Shown here: positions 27,001 to 37,615 of the stretch, piece after piece
Position numbering within the stretch: the first letter of the stretch is position 1
Layout of the letters: each line of letters opens with the position of its first letter
Assembly: GCA_932294295.1 (NCBI GenBank)
Contig: OW028579.1
Span: forward strand, 5,974,370-6,038,369
DNA length: 64,000 nucleotides
DNA from: Alitta virens
Taxonomy: Eukaryota > Annelida > Polychaeta > Phyllodocida > Nereididae
Direction of reading: 5' to 3'
Program-made: the position numbers and the translations under genes
Notes under the pieces: model-generated
The model's input: only the letters and a program-made list of their open reading frames with translations
Told to the model about the DNA's origin: nothing
Databases searched by the model: none

Positions 27001-27943
27001 ACCTATATAAGACAATACAAATGATATAAAGCAAAGTAATATTATTTAGGATGAATAACAAATCACAAGAAAGCAATTCAAAAGGTGAAGTTTTACTGGT
27101 AACTGACATATTTTAGGTTTAAGAAGCATTTATGACATTAAACCGATGTATATAAAGTTTTATACTTCAAACAGATCCATTGGGGTGAAAATATACCATC
27201 GCCCCCATATTTTATGTCTGATATTTATACAATATAATTTTATATTTCAAACAATAACGCTTAACGGCACTCACCTCCTTCCCAGTCGTAATGTAAGCAA
27301 TCTTAGCTAATGAACCACCTGAAAGGAGATGAAACATTACTTTGAAAAAACAATTTAAATGCCAGATTTTGTCTTATACCGTTTTTACTCGAATAATCGC
27401 TCCTCTTAAATAGAAGCCCACCTCGAATGAAAGCCAATGGTAGCTGCCGTCCCAAGAAAATAAAGGCCTTCCTCGAAAAGAAGCCCCCCCTCCCCGACAA
27501 GTTTATTTAATTTCATCCTATGGACTGAAGTTTAAGAATTTGAGGTCTTTCAGAGTTATTTCTGCAAGATCATGGCCCACCTCGAATAGAGGCCTACTCA
27601 AAACAAAATCCCTGCTGCGATGCTCCCTGAAAAAAAAGGAGGGGGGGTTGGGCTTCTATTCGAGTAGTACGGTATCTGTATTTCCATGACAACCAAGGGA
27701 AAGGTATTACACGAACCATTTGTGTATCTTTCATAAAAATCTTCAGCATGATTAATTTGTTGCTGGCATGGTGTAAATCTATCCAGATTCTAGCGATAAC
27801 ACTTACATCAATGTCAGGACCACTTGAGCAATTCCCACTGGTTACCTCTTTTGCACTTACTGATTGTAATTACAATATCTACAATGTTATTTCTAGTTAT
27901 ATAATACTGCTACAAACTCAGCATATAAGCCTTTATAACAGTT

Positions 27944-27976
<33 letters not shown>

Positions 27977-30900
27977 AAAAGCACATACAATTCTTATTAT
28001 TCAATTTTCAGAAATTCAATACTTTATTTAAATATGCACATAAATATTATGGCCAATAAACTAAACTACTTAAATATATAAGGATATTAATTAGATAACA
28101 TGTATTTATTTATTAAAATCACATGGGGCATATATGCAGTTATTGTTAACCATGATTCCATCTTCATTTAAATGACACCATATTGGCATCCTGGCTTTCA
28201 CCAGTATATTTCTTGACCTCCACTCACCAATATCAATGGCAATTCGACATGACTCGGGCACTGCTGACCTGGGCAGTCTCAGACACTCCCTGTTGATCTC
28301 CCCTGGAGCCTTCCTCATGTTGATGCAACTAACAGACAGAGGGCGCCACGCGTCTGATCCTGAAACATTCCAAATGGAACACCAGCCATAAGACCTCAAT
28401 TCGCTAATAAGAATCTTTCACTTCAAGTATAAAAAAAAGTCAATGATCTATATTTACAGTTTTAGATATATAATAAATATACTGTTGTTTTGCAAACATG
28501 TCAAAAGGTCTATAAATATACATAATAATTATTGCTAAAAATCACAAAAACAATTAGCAATGTCTGATAATGACTTAAGTAATGTCAAATTTGAACTATT
28601 ACATTAAACTGCTAAACGCTAAAAAAAAAAAATCAAAATAAAATCACAAATTGAATTATTACTTAAAAATAATAAACTAGGCCTATTTCTCAAAACCAAG
28701 TTGTTGCATATCCATTGATACCATAGATATTTAAGGAGATGATTGAGTAGCAGTTTATTTATTCAAGCTACTTTTAATTGACTTCATAGGACATTAACCT
28801 GAACTTCATCATAAAAATGTTTTTGATTTTATAGTCAAAAATCGTGTACACACAAAAATCGCATGTTAATAAATGTCGGAGATTTGCACAGATGGTCGTC
28901 TATGCATGGACGTCCATGATCTATAGGAAATATTTTTTTACAAACAGGTGAATGACCTGGTAAATACAGCACACTGATTGATCACTGCGTTGGCACAGGG
29001 ATTTTCACACATTGTGTAAACAACATAAAAACACGAGCAAAAAAGATCTGTTTTTCAAAGGGCACCGAACTCCCCAATTATAAAAAAGACCACAGAATTT
29101 CCATACACTCATCATTACTTACAAACAAACTAACCTCACTAATTAGACCATCAATGATGATGTGGTCCTAATGGCGAGGTGGTCTTAATAGGGAGGTAAT
29201 CAGTGGTAATTAGGTGGGCATTGGGTATTTGATCTTTCTTATGTCTGTCTGATCAAGAGCTCAACAACAGCATAGACGTTTTAATTAGGCCTATATCAAA
29301 TGTAATGTAATTAATCAATTCCTTTACTTTTGAGGTTAATACATTTAATAAAAGTGAATTTGGGGGTTTTGACCATGTTCCCATGGTGATGACGAATCGA
29401 CCTTAATTAATGAAGTTAATGACTTATTTTTTTCCCCTATTTGAAACAACTTTCAAAATTAGTCCATTCACATCTGATTAACGATTTTTTTTTTTTTGTT
29501 GGGTCAATCTACAATCGATCTAATTTTAATGTTTGTTCGTACGGTGACCAAATTGAACTGTTGAAATATATTGAGGCACATGTCGAGAAACTTGAAAACG
29601 CAATCCGGCTATAGGATACACACGTGCATAAACAACAAATACTCCGGCTAAATATAAACGCAGAAAGTAGGCTAAAACTGCTACATACTGCTACATATTG
29701 TTACAATCGGTTACATTATGACCTGAATTGTGAGTATGACCCATATCCTGATAACATCATGATTCATGAGCAATTGAGAACGACCGTGTGATAAACAAAA
29801 TTAACTAAATTCACCAAACACTAAATCTTTAATTATTAATAATTACACTTCATTTTATCAATAAAACACTCAATTTAAAGACCATGAATTTCAAATTAAA
29901 TCGGATTTAATGCCCAATGCTTTGATGACCCAATAAAATCTGTACATTTTAAAATAGCATCACCTCAGGTTATTGGCATTTCATGAATTATGATATCATA
30001 AATGCAGCTAGACCAATATATAACTTCGATAAAAACGAATATATCATGAACACGCCACATCCCATTGGTAATATAATGTTATTCAATACCACAAAATACC
30101 AGACAAATATATGTATGTATTTCAAAATTGTATCTATTAAGTTGATTTGGAATCTAGGATTGCAAGTTTTTTTTAGGTGATTTAACACAGGCTGTGGTAT
30201 ACATTTACAAAGTAAAAATGTATCTCTAAAATAAATAAATACAGTTGTTCTAATAGTGAGGTTGTCATAATTGTGAAGTCAATTCCTAGAGAGAGAATAA
30301 TATATTATTATCATGATCATGGGGTCTATAAAACTCCACCAACGAGTTTTATAGATAGATAGATACTTTATTTTAATCGAAATTTAAACGTACATGGGTA
30401 TTAAGACATTTAATTATGACACAAATATTTCGATGAGGGGGGTGCACAAGAGTTTCGTGGAACCTATGTTTAATTGTGCATCCCCGCAATATTATTATAC
30501 TAAATAATTTACAAAAGTTATACATAATAATAAAAATAATAAAAAAATTATTAATTATTAATGCTTGATAAACCTAATATATAAGTATCATTCCCAAGTG
30601 TACTGGTAAATAATAAATATAATTTGTATTGGTTGTTTTTCATAATTACAGCTAATCTAGTCATTGCTAGAGTCCTGCATAAATATGATATAGGAATAAT
30701 AACCCATATTATATAACCTATATAACTTAGACTCAATTATATATTCTGCTAGACACACACCCTAGTAGACCAGACTGGGTAACAGTCATTTAAAAAATGG
30801 GACCTGTTCAACCTCAGAGTGACTCAAATCCACAAATAAAAACATAGCGAAATTTCATATTAAGACTATCTCGCTAATACGAAACCTCACTGATTAGACA

Positions 30901-31973
30901 TTAGACATTTTATTATTCACCAACACTCAAGTACATTAATTTACAAGTATATGTGACAAAAAATGGCATATAATGTGTTGGAAGGGGATACATCCGAGTA
31001 TTTACAAAATACCATTACCCAAGGGTGGATGTATCCCCTATTATATTTAACATTTAGAATTTATTATTAATAAAGTAACAAAAATAGAGAAAAAATAAAA
31101 TAAATAAATAAAAACAGTACGACACGAGTATGCATCAAAACGCATTGCAAAATAATACAATATTTCAACTTATTTAAAAAATTACAATTTTATTCCAACT
31201 TTAATTAATTACATTTGTACTTTACAAAACATTTAGTAAATAATTTAATATTGTTCTTACTTTTAATATTGATGGGCAAGTGTAACCATAAATGTGGTGA
31301 TCTTGCCAGAAAACTTTTACTGTATATTTGTGAGGTATGTTGAGGTGCTTGAAGGCCAATTCTATTTCTAGTTGCATAGTTACGTGTTGGGATTTCAAAG
31401 AGATTTACTATGCGTTTTGAGAGTATATAATTAACATATCTATAAGAAATTTTAAGTAGAGACAGGTCAATAAGGCTTTCTATTGTCAAAATATTTGCTT
31501 TTCTGTAGTATGGCTGAAGTCTTGTTCTCTTATTTATACTGAATAATGCTCGAACAGCTTTATTTTGTTGAACTTTCAATTTTCTTAAATATTACTGTTG
31601 GTGATCATAGGAGTTAAGACAATCAAATTATCTATTGCCATTTTATGTACCTTTTAAGTCAACCTCACTATCAAGACATACAGAATAATTCTGAATAAAA
31701 AATATATATAAGACAGCGTGTCTTAGTGATGAAGTCCCCACATAAAATTTATTAATCACAATCAGCTTCCTATACATGTAGGTTAATGTAGTTTTCCAAA
31801 AATCACCAATATTGATAGGTTTAATGAACCGCATAATTTAGTTTAATTTGCTTAGTCACGAAATGCCAATTAGTTCGCTATAATAAAATAAGTAAATGAA
31901 AATAATAATAAAAAATTGCAGCTGAAAGCTACACCAAACCTGTGATCTTAGTTTTCTCAAAGTTTTCGGCCAT
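17992..31973 (-). CDS. PANK4-like: pantothenate kinase, PANK4-type kinase domain only (spliced, 9 exons)
   Basis: Nine exons join with GT-AG borders and matching phases into a 381-codon frame: 31973-31940, 28359-28228, 27318-27275, 26970-26786, 25136-24944, 20567-20472, 19345-19189, 18673-18474, 18096-17992. The product is a eukaryotic type II pantothenate kinase, the enzyme family that phosphorylates pantothenate with ATP in the first step of coenzyme A synthesis. Visible landmarks: AIDIGGSLAKIAY at residues 52-64 (phosphate-binding loop of the actin-like fold), QEMD with Glu139 in the catalytic-Glu region, VNIGS at 186-190, SSFGK near 268-273, and RHEGYLG at 356-362. It most resembles PANK4 (SFGK and RHEGYLG wording), but ends 19 residues after RHEGYLG, without the DUF89 phosphatase domain that vertebrate PANK4 carries. 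The glycine-rich loop is diverged (VGSSTFAGLSF), so activity is uncertain. Start ATG has A at -3 and G at +4. Family assignment is firm; paralogue and activity are inference. Confidence 0.9.
18474..18673 (-). CDS. PANK4-like: PANK4-like exon 8
   Basis: 200 bp, residues 281-347, covering the helix bundle with DIASSILYAVTDNLA and VHRICFCGTYL (family wording: ITNNIG, then V.F.G.FLR). Acceptor TTGCAG, donor GTTTGT. Confidence 0.88.
19189..19345 (-). CDS. PANK4-like: PANK4-like exon 7
   Basis: 157 bp, residues 229-280 plus one base. It contains ELAEEGDH..VDLLVKD and SSFGK, both strongly conserved in the family. Acceptor CTGCAG, donor GTAAGA. Confidence 0.92.
19737..20340. promoter_or_regulatory. 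intronic cluster of TGACGTCA sites (intron 6)
   Basis: Three perfect CRE/ATF palindromes TGACGTCA occur at 19816-19823, 20143-20150 and 20201-20208 in a CG-richer block of intron 6. CTCCTTTCCCCAG occurs twice; the second copy runs into CATGCATAGCA and resembles a ZNF143/Staf site. This could be an intronic enhancer, an alternative promoter or an old repeat. Function is inference. Confidence 0.35.
20472..20567 (-). CDS. PANK4-like: PANK4-like exon 6
   Basis: 96 bp, residues 197-228. It carries the loop that is glycine-rich (GGSSxGGGTF-like) in active kinases, here VGSSTFAGLSF. Acceptor TTCTAG, donor GTACAA. Confidence 0.9.
20568..24943 (-). other. intron 5 of PANK4-like
   Basis: 4.4 kb. It holds a LINE-like tail ending in CAATTCAA (about 21,480-21,623, plus strand), a partial core-SINE copy (22,300-22,345), A-rich low-complexity sequence near 22,770-22,800 and the repeat at 23,781-24,452. 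A further TGACGTCA lies near 23,167. Confidence 0.55.
23781..24452 (+). repeat. interspersed repeat, copy 1
   Basis: About 670 bp with imperfect TGGCGCGCAG-type inverted termini (near 23,804 and 24,440). Left and right parts match 35,101-36,090 closely. A 97-codon frame begins at 23,918. Its middle (residues about 18-60) is also encoded, on the opposite strand, by the second copy at 35,358-35,654. No protein family is recognised. Probably a DNA transposon fragment. Confidence 0.65.
24944..25136 (-). CDS. PANK4-like: PANK4-like exon 5
   Basis: 193 bp, residues 132-196. It carries the catalytic-Glu region (QEMD, Glu139) and the VNIGS motif. Acceptor CTGCAG, donor GTAAGT. Confidence 0.9.
25137..26785 (-). 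other. intron 4 of PANK4-like
   Basis: 1.65 kb. It contains a tRNA-like SINE head at about 25,590-25,675 and, on the plus strand, an unassigned 114-codon frame at 25,943-26,287 with no recognisable domain, membrane segment or repeat. That frame may be chance or a decayed element. Confidence 0.5.
25590..25675 (-). repeat. tRNA-derived SINE head, fragment
   Basis: On the minus strand GATAGGTTCAATTCCAAGCCC resembles a pol III B box with T-arm, preceded at a tRNA-like distance by GGGTGACAGTGGTGACG as a candidate A box. It is isolated and degenerate. Confidence 0.35.
26786..26970 (-). CDS. PANK4-like: PANK4-like exon 4
   Basis: 185 bp, residues 71-132, starting with an acidic stretch (DEDENE) and containing VKTTGVG. 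Donor GTGAGT splits a Thr codon that exon 5 completes. Confidence 0.88.
27275..27318 (-). CDS. PANK4-like: PANK4-like exon 3
   Basis: 44 bp, residues 56-70 (GGSLAKIAYITTGKE), completing the DIGGS loop. Acceptor TTTCAG, donor GTGAGT. Confidence 0.9.
27377..27674. mobile_element. MITE with TACTCGAATA termini, TA duplication
   Basis: The ends TACCGTTTTTACTCGAATA (27,377) and the complement of TACCGTACTACTCGAATA (27,674) are inverted repeats flanked or ended by TA. Inner words AGAAGCCCACCTCGAAT recur in both orientations. The form fits a Tc1/mariner-type MITE. It lies in intron 2 of the PANK4-like gene. Confidence 0.65.
27943..27977. repeat. (CTAT)n microsatellite
   Basis: About nine CTAT repeats in intron 2, ending ATAAAA. 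Probably a retroposon tail. Confidence 0.8.
28228..28359 (-). CDS. PANK4-like: PANK4-like exon 2
   Basis: Residues 12-56. It contains the N-terminal lead and the start of the nucleotide-binding DIGG motif, which is split by the following intron. Acceptor TTTCAG, donor GTGAGT. Confidence 0.88.
30345..30500 (-). repeat. LINE/SINE 3' tail
   Basis: Read on the minus strand, about 130 bp of non-coding sequence ends AATAAAGTATCTATCTATCTATAAAA, i.e. a signal-like AATAAA and (TATC)n tail. Confidence 0.4.
30893..31600 (-). pseudogene. non-LTR retrotransposon 3' fragment (RT C-terminus and 3' UTR)
   Basis: The minus-strand frame at 31,205-31,579 (124 codons) matches the C-terminal region of jockey-like LINE reverse transcriptases by wording: KVQQNKAVRALF, LYYRK..ILTIESL..L..LK..YRYVN, a Y.TRN segment, and SFLARSPHLWLHLP near the end. 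It is followed by a 3' UTR with a 12-bp perfect stem (30,984-30,995 with 31,027-31,038) and a TAGACAT-repeat end at 30,893-30,912. It is 5'-truncated: no RT catalytic core or endonuclease is present. Confidence 0.75.
31940..31973 (-). CDS. PANK4-like: PANK4-like exon 1 (start codon)
   Basis: Encodes MAENFEKTKIT plus the first base of a Gly codon. The ATG is in good context (ACAATGG). The donor is GTTTGG, which is weak, so this is the least certain exon. An alternative start is the Met at residue 26, in exon 2. The exon-2 frame joins without a break. Confidence 0.7.
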
Positions 31974-33300
31974 TGTATCGACCCGATGATTACTGATGCA
32001 AAAATCGATATATTTAATCCCTCAGTACCCAGAACTGGTGTAATAACTTGTTAACCAAATTCAAATTAAATCCCAGATAGTATTTAAAGTTCATAATTAT
32101 GAAGAAATTAATCCAATTAGTAGGATGCAGAAAAGTGAATGCATGGGAATAACTTCACTGTTGAAAACGAACATATTATTGATGATATTGTCAGTTTTAT
32201 AAGTTTATTAGTTCATAATTTTGTATCAAATCTTGAATAAATCAGTTTATTAAACAAATGACACCGTTCTTGGGAATTTGCTCATTTCACGATCATTTTT
32301 TAGTTCCACAACTCCGACAACTATTCATAGAAAACTCTTCAAATCCACTGTCATGTATGGATGATATATCATATCTTTAGTGAACTAGAGAATCTGGTTC
32401 ATCAAAGATCAATGATCATATAAGCGTATCATAAGTATATCTTTACTGTGCTTTGAAAACCCCCTGATATAAGCCATGAGTTATTCATAAATCATAAAAT
32501 CATGTTAAACAATTTCGTCAATATAATGAGAATCCTAGGGTGAAACGATAACAAATAAACCGCATAATGAATAAATAAATCGTGGTATATATTATCTCAC
32601 ATATGCATATATATATATATATATAAGAGTTAATAGGATACTGCGCGCAGGCAGAGGTGAACCACCTATCGGACGTTGACCTGAGCCATTGATACGCTAG
32701 TGAGTGTTGTCCCATTTTTGGATCCCAGTCTGGCCAACTGCAGTCTAGCCTAGCTAACATGTGACAGAGAGCTAGCCAGCCAGCCCAGCCCCTTAATTTC
32801 CATGCATATACACTCATTCTGGAAAAGCATGTGCAATCATCTCGTGTTAGGAACCAATGTGCATTGTATATGCAATATAACTATGCAATGATAGTGACTA
32901 TAACGTCTGCACTGCACTATAACCCCCATGCACTGTAACATTGCACAATTCCTGTTAGAACTGATGTATGAATCAGCCAGTCCATTTTTTGTTATAACTG
33001 ATTTACCCCTTTATTCGGGTGAATCAAATACACATTTAAGCATGGCAATGATTCGACGTAGAATTCAGTCAATCAGAGTCAAGAGTCAGTAAGTCATATC
33101 TTGACCTTTTTGATCAATTAAGATCCACCCCCCACACACGATGCACTTGTTAATTCCATAGAAGGCAGAACCTCCCGAAATAATACAGTTATGGAGTCAG
33201 AAATACTCTTGCAATTAGGATAATCATAACACAGAATACTCCAACGAGCCTGGAATAGAGTTCACTGAATTTCTACTGTATTTCATGGGTCACCTGAAAA
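31974..33300. other. upstream region of the PANK4-like gene
   Basis: Would contain promoter and 5' UTR of the minus-strand gene. No TATA box or CpG-rich block can be singled out near 31,980-32,100. A (TA)n run sits at 32,608-32,624 and a GC-richer block at 32,640-32,790. Confidence 0.4.
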
Positions 33301-33305
33301 AATTT

Positions 33306-33925
33306 GTCTTAAATTACTCATAATTGAAAGTCTTAAATTACTTTAATTGAAAGTCTTAAATTACTCAAAGTCTTAAATTACTCTTAATTGAAAGTCTTAA
33401 ATTACTCTTAATTGAAGGTCTTAAATTACTCTTAATTGAAAGTCTTGAATTACTCTTAATTTAAAGTCTTAAATTACCCTAATTGAAGGTCTTAAATTAC
33501 TCTTAATTGAAAGTCTTGAATTACTCTTAATTGAAAGTCTTAAATTTCTCTTAATTGAAAGTCCTAAATTACTCTTAATTGAAGGTCTTAAATTACTCTT
33601 AATTGAAAGTCTTGAATTACTCTTAATTGAAAGTCTTAAATTACTCTTAATTGAAAGTCTTAAATTTCTCTTAATTGAAAGTCTTAAATTACTCTTAATT
33701 GAAGGTCTTAAATTTCTCTTAATTGAAAGTCTTAATTACTCTTAATTGAAGGTCTTAAATTACTCTCAATTGAAAGTCTTGAATTACTCTTAATTGAAAG
33801 TCTTAAATTTCTCTTAATTGAAAGTCTTAAATTACTCTTAATTGAAGGTCTTAAATTACTCTCAATTGAAAGTCTTGAATTACTCTTAAATAACTCTTAA
33901 TTGAAAGTCTTAAATTACTCTAATT
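33306..33925. repeat. 24-bp satellite array
   Basis: About 26 tandem units of GTCTTAAATTACTCTTAATT+GAAA, with sub-types GAATTACTC, AAATTTCTC and GAAGG in place of GAAAG that recur in a semi-regular order. The first few units are shortened. Confidence 0.92.
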
Positions 33926-35100
33926 TAAAGCCACGTGGTCCACAAGCGGGGTTCCGCTGTAACAGTCGGATTTATTTCCCACTACAGCAAAACCTCGCTA
34001 TTAAGACCAACTCAATTCCTGCAAAATGCGACGGCAATTATAGTGAAGCATTCTTAAAGGTGAGGTGAAACACTACATTTCGTTCCAACCACAGGGGGCC
34101 ATAATCAATGCAAGCCAATTAATTAAGAGGTCATCTTCTTACGGGATTCTAGTGTATACTATTGTTTGCCACATTTATTAGATGCTAAGTCATTCTATTC
34201 AGTAAACTGAATCCCACCTACATATGAAAAGAGAGCATCGTGTTTCAAGGGTATGCCTAGGAATAATTAAAATGCTTGAAGGGAATTAGAGCCAATGTAA
34301 CAAATAGAGCAAGGTCAATTCCAAGTGCTGCTTGCTATATATAGCAACACGTGGGTTCATTCTGTCAAGACCTGACAAGTCTTGAAGGTCAAGTCGTGAG
34401 GGCAAAGTCATGAAGGTCAAGTCGTGAGGGCAAAGTCATGAAGGTCAAGTCTTGAAGTTCAAATCAGAAGCGGTGCACTTTTGCAATTTCAAGTGCAAAA
34501 AAATGAAATTTTCAATCTTTGATGCATTTCAGCGTTGTAACAGGACAACAAAACATTTTTCATCTTTTATATCTAAATTGGTTGGACATGTGACCCGTTA
34601 TTTCAGCTATAACGGTTACAGGAAGGACAGTAACAGGGCTGACATTTAGGGAAGCAAAATCTGAAAGGGAAATGCAGGTAATATTGCAGAAGTTTCCATT
34701 CCATTTTTTAATAATGGGAGTGCTTTCAGAATTGCTAATAATCTATTTTTTGTGATAAAAAGCTTCCTTATCAACTTGGTTACAGGAATGACGTGCATAA
34801 AAGTCACCTGTGCCAATACAAACTCTTTTCTTTAAAATCGAAAAATATTACATGTACTTTAAAAGTGTAAGATAAGCAGACATCCTGAAGTCCCCCATAT
34901 CAGTGCTTTCATCTCTTGAAAAGTGCACAAACCTAACCATTTTTTTCTCTCCATCTCCCGGCATTTCAATACCATGGTAATAGGGGGGGGGGGGGGGAAA
35001 TTTTTCCGTGGACAATTTTAAAATATGGTTAATGTTAGTGGAACAGCTAATATTTCAAAATTTTCTACGCCAGTTGAAAATTCAACTTCTCCTGATTATA
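33926..35100. other. no recognisable gene
   Basis: Contains about three copies of a 28-bp unit (AAGTCGTGAGGGCAAAGTCA+TGAAGGTC) at 34,365-34,460 and a 15-G run at 34,983-34,997. Confidence 0.55.
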
Positions 35101-36090
35101 ACTAGAGCACATAGAAATGTGCAAATGGCACGCAGTATGTGTTTGATACTGCTCCAAGCAAGCTAATCACTCATTGGCTGTTATATTTTGGGACTACTCA
35201 TTTCGACCAATCACAGCACATAACACAAAGTAATCAAAATGGCAGTTGTCACTGATAATCACGATGATCTTAGCTACGTTTTGAAAGGAAATTGGTTTAT
35301 ATTTTGCAGGGACAGAATAACTATATTTATGGATTACCGATATGATACTTGAGCATTTTAATTTTTAGATGTGCAACAAAGGCGGCTGGAGGACTGTTGT
35401 ATACATGTTTGACGCCCGTACCAAAGCGAACGTTCAAAAACCACGATGACCGGAGCGCATAACTTCGTCAAAAGTTGATCAAATTTCTCAAAGTATACAT
35501 TAAATAAAAGCCAGAAAGTCATAGAATACCTTTCTGAACAAATACGGTATCCAGTCCCTCTGAAAATGGCAAAATTCGCCGTGTTATGCGGAAATTTGCA
35601 CGACCATTTGGTTCTGTTGCAGCAGTGACCTACATAGCCGTCTAGACACGTCACTGCACATGCGCTAATACATTAAAGTAAGGAAAGAGGGCCCCCGGTG
35701 GGTTTTCCCGCCTGGGGCCTCTCGCCCGAACAGGCACAAAGCTGTACGACGCACTTCGGTCATTTCCGTCGGAGTTCGCCATCTTGTGACCGGAAACAGC
35801 CGAGGGACTCACGAAGGCAACAAACAATGATTTCAAGAAATGTATGGAACACATAAAACAACATGAGTGGAAAACACTCCAAAGGCAGTACACTAAAGAC
35901 GGACAACGTGGCAGGGCACTACGACGTGTAGAAGTATGCTATATACACGCTTGAACGTATACCCGAACTGGCCTCATTGGATTAACATGTAAGTTCGAAT
36001 TTGCCGCTCGGAAAATGGCAAACCGGTAGCATTACGCGCAAACGTCTCCTTCAAGCAACGAAAGAATTGGCACTGCGCGCCAATAATTAT
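35101..36090. repeat. interspersed repeat, copy 2 with internal inversion
   Basis: 35,101-35,290 and 35,795-36,090 match the left and right parts of the copy at 23,781-24,452 in direct orientation. The middle (about 35,430-35,600) matches the middle of copy 1 in inverted orientation. A CG-richer insert at about 35,670-35,800 has no partner in copy 1 and encodes on the minus strand a frame starting MANSDGNDRSASYSF with no known family. Confidence 0.7.
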
Positions 36091-37360
36091 ATGAATATCA
36101 TAAATGATTTTTAACTTACATTCACTGACCAGGGTAAAGAGATATATAAAATGAGGTGTGGGACATGCCATTTTTCCTGCAAAATATCAGCAAACATTTC
36201 GTGGGTGTATTTATATCTTAACATTGGTCTGCCCATCCAAAGACTACATTAATATTATCAAAACCATTTTGCATTTTATAATCACGTTTGAAAGTTGAAG
36301 GATGCACAGTTTCTGTGGAATGACCCACATAATAATTGTCTTCACTCTATTGGTGATCTTGATCATTCGAAGGCCATAATACTCAGGATGTCTTAAATTG
36401 AGTATCCACTGTACCACATCTAATACATCCATGACTGTACATACAATATACGGTGTTGAAGATTAGTTACAAGAAGAAATAAAGTTCAGAAGAAAAAATA
36501 CATCGCTCTTCACAGCTGGAGGCAAAAACTTAAAGTGTTCTCCTTTTGTGGAGGCGATGTTTACTTCCGGTTCGTCCTTCAAGACACAAAATGAGGGGAA
36601 TGAACAGATGACAGGTGTTTTAAATTGACAAACAAAAATATAACAGGTTAAAGTGCTTTAAAAGGCATACAATACACACCAGTGCAGAAATAGCCAAAGA
36701 ACTGTCTTAACAGTTGAGTGGCCTAGTGAGAAAAGTAGACTCTGATGGAGCTCTCCAGGCAGTTATAATTAAGTGGGTCTGAACCCACACATTGATGACT
36801 GAACAATCTTAAGTTACTTTTGAATGATCTTAGCACAAAAATATACCAAATCACTAATCTATATTAAAACCGACTTCCCCAGTATGGCCACTCAGCTATA
36901 GAGACAATGCCATTAAGCTTACAACTGATGCATTTTCACTATTGAGCATTTTCCCACTGACTTGTAAACTGACTAATGACCTGCTCGACTGTATTTTACC
37001 TTGATAGAAATGTATATTTCTTCCAAGATTTTACTGACTGTCACTTTTTAAAGAAGAGCTCAAATTAAGTAGAAGAGCTCAAATTAGGTATCTTCAGTCT
37101 GTTGTGTATAGGTTCATTTTTCTCAATCTTTTTCCTGCTATTGTGTATATTCGGTGCTCGCTGAACGTTTCATTTTCTAGTTAGACTAATTTTCCTGCCA
37201 CAGAGTTGAGAGAAACCAACATAGTTTTTTCGGATTCTTAGAACTTTACGGATTCTGTTTACTGACAGACCAATTCCCCCCGAGACAAAAAGGAATGGCC
37301 GGTCTTAAAACAAGCACGAGGTGGGCGCGTGAACAGCACGAGGAGATAAACAATGGACAG
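36091..37360. other. no recognisable feature
   Basis: AT-rich, short frames only, no clear repeat. Confidence 0.5.
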
Positions 37361-37615
37361 ACAGACAGGCAAACTATGGGGAGATAGACAGAGAAACTAT
37401 GGGAGATAGACAGAGAAACTATGGGAGATAGACAGAGAAACTATGGAGAGATAGACAGACAAACTATGGGGAGATAGACAGAGAAACTATGGAGAGATAG
37501 ACAGAGAAACTATGGAGAGATAGACAGAGAAACTATGGAAAGATAGACAGAGAAACTATGGGAGATAGACAGAGAAACTATGGAGAGATAGACAGAGAAA
37601 CTATGGGGAGATAGA
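37361..37615. repeat. 23-bp minisatellite
   Basis: About eleven units of AGATAGACAGAGAAACTATG+GAG with 1-2 bp length variants. Confidence 0.9.

Larger units (their letters stand above)
28360..31939 (-). other. intron 1 of PANK4-like
   Basis: 3.6 kb, the longest uncertain stretch of the gene because the donor is weak. It contains LINE 3' sequences in gene orientation (30,345-30,500 and 30,893-31,600) and degenerate 'cctcactaattagacc' modules at 29,130-29,190, 30,240-30,280 and 30,870-30,900. Confidence 0.5.

Noticed and set aside
33306..33925. CRISPR-like array
   Set aside because: 24-bp units are head-to-tail without unique spacers.
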